Assembly: GCA_916610825.1 (NCBI GenBank)
Contig: OU744450.1
Span: 15,567,767-15,631,766, forward strand
Direction of reading: 5' to 3'
DNA length: 64,000 nt
DNA from: Haliclystus octoradiatus
Lineage: Eukaryota; Cnidaria; Staurozoa; Stauromedusae; Haliclystidae
Part shown: piece after piece, positions 40,701-64,000 of the stretch
Position numbering within the stretch: position 1 is the first letter of the stretch
Layout of the letters: each line of letters opens with the position of its first letter
Position numbers and translations under genes: made by a program
Notes under the pieces: model-generated
Database searches by the model: none
Told to the model about the DNA's origin: nothing
Seen by the model: the letters and a program-made list of their open reading frames with translations, nothing else

Positions 40701-42045
40701 ATGGGGGCATTCTCATCAATAAAATATTTGAAAGCTATTTATAATATTTGAGACCTATGTAGTCTTTATAAATTACTATAGTAATTCTGAAAGCATATTG
40801 GGGCAAGCATCGACTGCTTGTATTATCCCCTGTGAAAAGAGTTCATGAATTCAAGCAACTTTAAAGCAATTTCATGTCCATGAACTGTCTGTGGCTGCTC
40901 ACTAACTGTTCATGAACTTCATTCTAATCATAACTTGGGATCTATTAATATCACCTGTTTTTTTGGCAAAGGGAATGAGTGTCTATCTCAACAATGAATT
41001 GGGTATTGTTCGCTATATTGGCAATGTAGCATTCGGAGAAGGAAAATGGCTAGGAGTTGAATTACGTCGACCAAGTAAGCAATCATTACCTAACTAAGTT
41101 CGATGCAGATGTTTGAGCAACTTGTGACATCTTTTTTCCTGTACAATAATTGTCATTCAGATCAACCAAACAAATTAGTTTGGAACCAACGCCGTAGATT
41201 TGTCATTCGCATACTGCACAAATTTTATGGCTGGTTCATACTGTTCTTCTGTGTTTCATCATTTCTCGGTATATAGTTAGCCTGAGCAATCACAAGAGAT
41301 TATCAAAAACTGGTATTAGAAAGAACAGTCATTATGCAGACAAAGAAAGTGTCTGTCTGAAACTTGTTCTTTTTTGTTTTGACTAAACTGGACTTGCAAA
41401 TCAAGTTCATATAGATGTATCTCTAAGTCAGTATTGTTTCTAAGCAACAATGTTTTTGTTTCACCTGACCAGCGTAGACTTACAGTAAATTCCATTTATT
41501 TATTTAAGAACTGTTGCCTTGTTTGATGAACTATCGAAAGTAACGAATTTGATTATTTATTTCATTTAAGATGGAAAAAATGATGGTTCCGTTGGAGGAA
41601 AGCGTTATTTTACTTGGTAAGTACCTCATAAAGCAGTCTACATAAGGCTTGAGAACTTTCTTAATGGTTTCATAGTTGCTGAACTTGGAATCACACAATT
41701 TTCCATGGAAAGATTTTGAAGTAGGGATTGTTTCATTTAAAAAAAATGTTATGAAATTAAACTTGATGAAGTGCATTTAATTTTACATCAAGTTGACAGT
41801 TGATTTTAGGATTATATGCATAAGTCATCACATCAGACAAAGGTGACAATATCGCTTGTCTAGGATCCGCTTTTGTTGACATTTGAGCCACAGCTATCCT
41901 AACGCTAACATCGTTACTTTTAGTTGGTATAACATGATTTCCCTTTTGTATTTATAACAGTAAAGCAAATCATGGACTTCTTGTAAAGCCCACTCGAGCA
42001 ACATGCAGAGGTATCAACTGCTCTCAGCTGATGGGAAACAGTTGA
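19784..42045 (+). CDS. CLIP4: CAP-Gly domain-containing linker protein 4-like, 5' end missing
   Basis: Microtubule-binding protein of the CLIP3/CLIP4 type. Twenty-one exons join in consistent phase to 602 residues plus stop: 19784-19858, 20374-20438, 20766-20853, 22017-22101, 27411-27466, 28508-28619, 29541-29629, 30038-30107, 32513-32613, 34632-34706, 36339-36474, 36580-36669, 36749-36825, 36921-36997, 37080-37202, 38389-38429, 38519-38678, 39756-39810, 40972-41074, 41571-41616 and 41961-42045. An N-terminal block holds [16 protein letters not shown]. Ankyrin repeats follow (about residues 75-215: [35 protein letters not shown]). The three CAP-Gly domains lie at about 258-330, 374-440 and 526-592, each keeping GKNDG. 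Three CAP-Gly domains favour CLIP4 over CLIP3, which has two. Vertebrate CLIP4 is near 700 residues, so about 50-100 N-terminal residues and some linker are absent. Exons 38389, 38519 and 39756 encode a Ser/Asn-rich linker and are the least certain. It is convergent with CRAT. Confidence 0.93.
21357..21509. mobile_element. TTCATGAAC palindrome-array MITE, locus 1
   Basis: It begins CCCTGCGAAAAAAA and ends TTTTTTTGCAAGG, the degraded inverted-repeat ends of this family. Between them are about nine spaced TTCATGAAC or near copies on either strand (the motif is self-complementary). Confidence 0.75.
21747..21815 (-). repeat. Degenerate tRNA-like sequence (SINE head or tRNA pseudogene)
   Basis: On the reverse strand an A-box-like TTAGCTCAGTGGCAGAGTG is followed by a CCGCA..TGCGG stem and a B-box-like GGGGTTTGATTCCTC. 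The two acceptor-stem sides do not pair and the anticodon loop is too short, so this is not a functional tRNA gene. Confidence 0.6.
23402..23635 (-). pseudogene. Possible RNase H-like retroelement fragment (DIRS/gypsy type)
   Basis: A 77-codon reverse frame contains [20 protein letters not shown], which resembles the RNase H-like block (..FxCDNxxVVxxxNxxTS..) of tyrosine-recombinase DIRS retroelements. No flanking reverse transcriptase was recognised. The assignment rests on one motif. Confidence 0.35.
26700..27065. repeat. Cluster of short hairpins with a repeated TTGAGCACTAT end
   Basis: Two successive modules each have a hairpin (TCTGATGATCATTATCATCAGA at about 26713-26738; arms 26951-26985 and 26999-27031 around AGACTACACATTC) and end with CTCTG..A..TGAGCACTAT. 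Related sequence appears inverted at about 30240-30285 (GCTCAATGTCATTTGACAGAGC). A small MITE family of unknown class. Confidence 0.5.
29222..29394. repeat. Foldback MITE in CLIP4 intron
   Basis: The arms 29222-29276 and 29335-29394 are inverted copies sharing ATCCTATATGAGCTACTATA, with about 60 bp between them. It lies in the intron between the exons ending at 28619 and starting at 29541. Confidence 0.8.
29395..29530 (+). mobile_element. Probable 3' fragment of the (ATG)n-tailed LINE
   Basis: The end ACTTATCAGGTATTTCTGAATAAATGATGATGAT matches the 3' end of the LINE at 62.7-62.8 kb (ACTTATCAGGTTCTGAATAAATGATGATG). The 5' border is unclear. Confidence 0.5.
30555..32375. mobile_element. Inverted-repeat element in CLIP4 intron, interrupted by a hAT-like insertion
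   Basis: Sequence at about 30555-30690 returns inverted at 32240-32375 (shared: ATATCATTTTCAAGCAATTGAG and CATCATGTATATC). A second pair near 30948-30990 and 32152-32195 (ATAACTACAA(T/C)CCAGTAGTCACA) is a direct repeat. Removing the nested hAT-like element leaves about 0.93 kb, a non-autonomous element of unknown class. Confidence 0.6.
30995..31886. mobile_element. Non-autonomous hAT-like element with CATTTATT target duplication
   Basis: The 892-bp element has terminal inverted repeats CAGGGATGTTA ... TAACATCCCTG and perfect 8-bp flanks CATTTATT (30987-30994 and 31887-31894), the hAT signature. Both ends are packed with GTTACTTTT/AAAAGTAAC and the palindrome GTAACTAGTTAC, likely transposase-binding arrays by analogy. 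No transposase is encoded. A central segment (31337-31480) is shared, inverted, with the 12379-13505 element. Confidence 0.88.
32695..34345. repeat. Old long interspersed repeat, copy B
   Basis: Same family as 12325-16030, with about 0.9 kb of the interior missing and an uninterrupted counterpart of the hAT insertion site (AAACCGTTGTCCGG). The tail segment (GTTTTATCAC..AGGTCCAGTA..CAATTGCTAGTA) is duplicated again at 34490-34540. Confidence 0.75.
34707..36338 (+). other. CLIP4 intron between the two halves of CAP-Gly domain 1
   Basis: It holds the best-preserved palindrome-array MITE (35400-35616). I recognise nothing else coding or structured in the rest. Confidence 0.6.
35400..35616. mobile_element. 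TTCATGAAC palindrome-array MITE, locus 2 (best-preserved)
   Basis: It begins CCCCTGCGAAAACAGTTCAGG and ends CCTGAACTGTTTTTCGCAGGGG, terminal inverted repeats of about 20 bp. The interior is a near-perfect foldback built from AGTTCATGAACTG palindromes with the pair GTTAAATGGCCCC / GGAGCCATTTAAC. It has no coding capacity. No obvious target duplication was seen. Confidence 0.9.
37657..37764. mobile_element. TTCATGAAC palindrome-array MITE, locus 3 (short)
   Basis: Starts CCCCTGTGAATGAACAG and ends CTGTTTTTCGCAGGGG, with the family marker GTTCATGAAC repeats and ATTAAATGGCCCC. About half the length of locus 2. Confidence 0.88.
37880..38240 (+). pseudogene. Degenerate LINE reverse transcriptase fragment in CLIP4 intron
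   Basis: Two frames together give [20 protein letters not shown], then [19 protein letters not shown] and [10 protein letters not shown], the fingers, GVPQGSxLGPLLFxxYINDI and YADDT blocks of LINE reverse transcriptases. Stops and a frame change near 38020 show it is dead. It lies directly downstream of MITE locus 3 in the intron 37203-38388. Confidence 0.8.
38679..39755 (+). other. CLIP4 intron without recognisable features
   Basis: AT-rich intronic sequence between two exons of the Ser/Asn-rich linker. No repeat or reading frame that I can identify. Confidence 0.5.
39960..40095 (+). repeat. Possible retroelement 3' end with (GATT)n tail
   Basis: The sequence ends TGTAATACAAAGAATAAATTTGATTGATTGATG, an AATAAA signal followed by a short tandem tail as in the LINE 3' ends elsewhere in this window. 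There is no coding sequence to confirm it. Confidence 0.35.
40096..40342. repeat. Foldback MITE in CLIP4 intron
   Basis: The arms (about 40096-40200 and 40240-40342) are inverted copies, e.g. AATAAAATGTACTAATA against TATTAGTACATTTTATT and AATCTCAAGAGATA against TATCTCTTGAGATT. It lies immediately after a possible LINE tail. Confidence 0.8.
40827..40919. mobile_element. TTCATGAAC palindrome-array MITE, locus 4 (truncated)
   Basis: Begins CCCCTGTGAAAAGAGTTCATG and shows GTTCATGAA units up to about 40919, but the closing TTTTCGCAGGGG end is missing. Confidence 0.7.
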
Positions 42046-42637
42046 AATAGATGTATGATAGACTAATAGAATAATATAACGACATCTATGAAGAAGTTTG
42101 AAATGAATAGTCAATCATGTAAAAATTTTATTGATTGGAATAGAATAATATATTTATCTCATGATGCATATTATTGTATTTTTGAAATAATTAATGCCAT
42201 GATATTAATTCTGTTGTATCAAGAAAGAAAACTATAAAAGTATACAGGAAATTATCATTGTTTATTTGAGTATTTCTCATTTCACCTAATGACACTCACA
42301 CAGCCGGAATAAATTAACTTTATCTGATTGCAAAATACAAAATTTATTTCTGGATTGAATCAGTTGTCACATACTAACCCCTGCGACAAAAATCCATGAG
42401 TTCATGAACAGTTCATGAACTTCATGAACAGTTCATGCACAATTCATGAACATTTTTTTGTTGGTTCATGAACTGTTCATGAACAGTCACAAAGAGTTCA
42501 TGAACACTTCATGAACCAATTCATGAACTGGTTCATGAACGTGAAATTGCCCAAAAGTTCATGAACTTTTGGGCAATTTCATGTTCATGAACTCATGAAC
42601 TTTTTTTCGCAGGGGAATTGTTCAATATAGTCAAATG
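42046..42637. other. Tail-to-tail spacer between CLIP4 and CRAT
   Basis: The stop codons of the two convergent genes are 592 bp apart. AATAAA occurs on the + strand at about 42308 and on the - strand (as TTTATT) at 42127-42132 and near 42259, so the two 3' UTRs probably overlap. A palindrome-array MITE fills 42378-42615, right next to the CRAT stop. Confidence 0.65.
42378..42615. mobile_element. TTCATGAAC palindrome-array MITE, locus 5, in predicted CRAT 3' UTR
   Basis: Starts CCCCTGCGACAAAAATCC and ends TTTTTTTCGCAGGGG. About 12 GTTCATGAAC-type units and a central AAATTGCCCAAAAGTTCATG / ACTTTTGGGCAATTTC foldback. It ends 22 bp from the CRAT stop codon, so a normal CRAT transcript should contain it and could fold into a long hairpin. 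Confidence 0.9.
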
Positions 42638-63222
<20,585 letters not shown>

Positions 63223-64000
63223 CTGCATTTAGAAAAATAGTCAAATATTATTAATGTATATGTGAGATTTAGAACTGACACATTAAATCACATTAAGATG
63301 TAACATGAAAAAAATCTTAGGCTATACCCTTGTGAAAACAGTTTATGAACGTTAAATAGCCTAATTTTCATTTTCGTTGACTGCATTTTTGAAGGGGTAA
63401 TGATTGCTCAAAGCAAAAACAAAAGAAAAACATGTACAAATAGAGAATTGTTTTCTATCCATTAAGAAGCAAACTCCCACATCAGGAAACACACTTTAAG
63501 CTTACCACTATAATGGAAGTTGTATTAATCTTATTTCCTCAATAGTTTATATCATCAAGTACTATGAAAAATCAAGTTTACCATTTAAATGTTTGCTTTG
63601 ACCCTGCTTTTCTTCATCGGTTTATCCATAATTCAAATTAAAAATTATAAGATGAAACACAGAGAACTTTTTGAATTTGAAATTACTAAACTGGAACGTA
63701 CAAAATAAATATAGAATCTTTGGATTGTATCTCCCCTTGTTCTCAATATGGATGTTTCTCTGATACTTCAAAATCTGATTTATGTAGATATAATCTTCAT
63801 TTTTGTTTGCTTGGAAATGATTCAGTGTATAAGTCGTAATCTTTCTTTTTTCGTGGTGAAAATTGAAACTTTTTGAAAGCAAATTTTGAGTCAGTCACAC
63901 CGATTAATGTGCAGGTAAGTCATATTGCTGAATAAAGCTATAAACGTTCAAATGTGTTTCAATCATATTCGAAACAGACAGTCAATCAAATTAGTCGGAC
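63223..64000. other. CRAT intron with repeat remnants (upstream exons outside window)
   Basis: Contains a decayed palindrome-array remnant (63327-63370: CCCTTGTGAAAACAGTTTATGAACGTTAAAT) followed by the associated repeat at 63382-63500. The reverse frame at 63622-63882 does not resemble the CRAT N-terminus. No upstream CRAT exon was recognised to base 64000. Confidence 0.6.

Noticed and set aside
42378..42615. Palindrome array as a CRISPR or bacterial operator array
   Set aside because: Irregular spacing, inverted-repeat termini and animal gene context identify a MITE.
63622..63882. Reverse-strand frame as an upstream CRAT exon
   Set aside because: No similarity to the CRAT N-terminal region and no suitable splice borders recognised.

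Overview
The window is AT-rich animal DNA (roughly two thirds A+T). It has long introns with GT..AG borders, dense transposon debris and microsatellites. Gene content and transposon types suggest a marine invertebrate, perhaps a deuterostome, but I cannot name a species. Nothing looks bacterial, viral or organellar.

Layout. (1) 1-6.3 kb: a reverse-strand endonuclease fragment of a retroelement, then a decayed gene of at least 16 exons that I assign from memory to the DUF6729 type. (2) 6.3-19.8 kb: no intact gene. It holds a terminal-inverted-repeat element with seven copies of a GTGTCTGACTGAC motif, a tRNA-derived SINE, a long foldback, a possible NRF1-type promoter, an old long repeat split by an insertion with 8-bp target duplications, and a Tigger/pogo-like transposase pseudogene. 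(3) 19.8-42.0 kb, + strand: a CLIP4-type gene with 21 readable exons, ankyrin repeats, three CAP-Gly domains and the stop codon; the 5' coding end was not found. Its introns carry MITEs, a hAT-like insertion nested in another element, foldbacks and retroelement scraps. (4) 42.6-63.2 kb, - strand: the last nine exons of a carnitine O-acetyltransferase gene (CRAT), facing CLIP4 tail to tail across about 590 bp. Its N-terminal third (about 200 residues) lies beyond the window. Its introns hold three distinct LINEs with (ATG)n, (AAT)n and (TATC)n tails, a 36-bp tandem repeat and more MITEs.

The two host genes do unrelated work. CLIP4 is a microtubule-binding CAP-Gly protein, and CRAT exchanges acetyl groups between CoA and carnitine. 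CRAT ends in Ser-His-Leu, a peroxisomal targeting type.

The most unusual items are three. One is a repeat family made of stacked AGTTCATGAACT palindromes between CCCCTGCGAAAA-type ends, with about ten loci in 42 kb. The second is a LINE whose protein begins with a hydrophobic segment followed by a 2A-like GDIETNPGP motif, placed behind five tandem 169-bp monomers. The third is a pair of elements with 8-bp duplications that share an internal module in opposite orientation.
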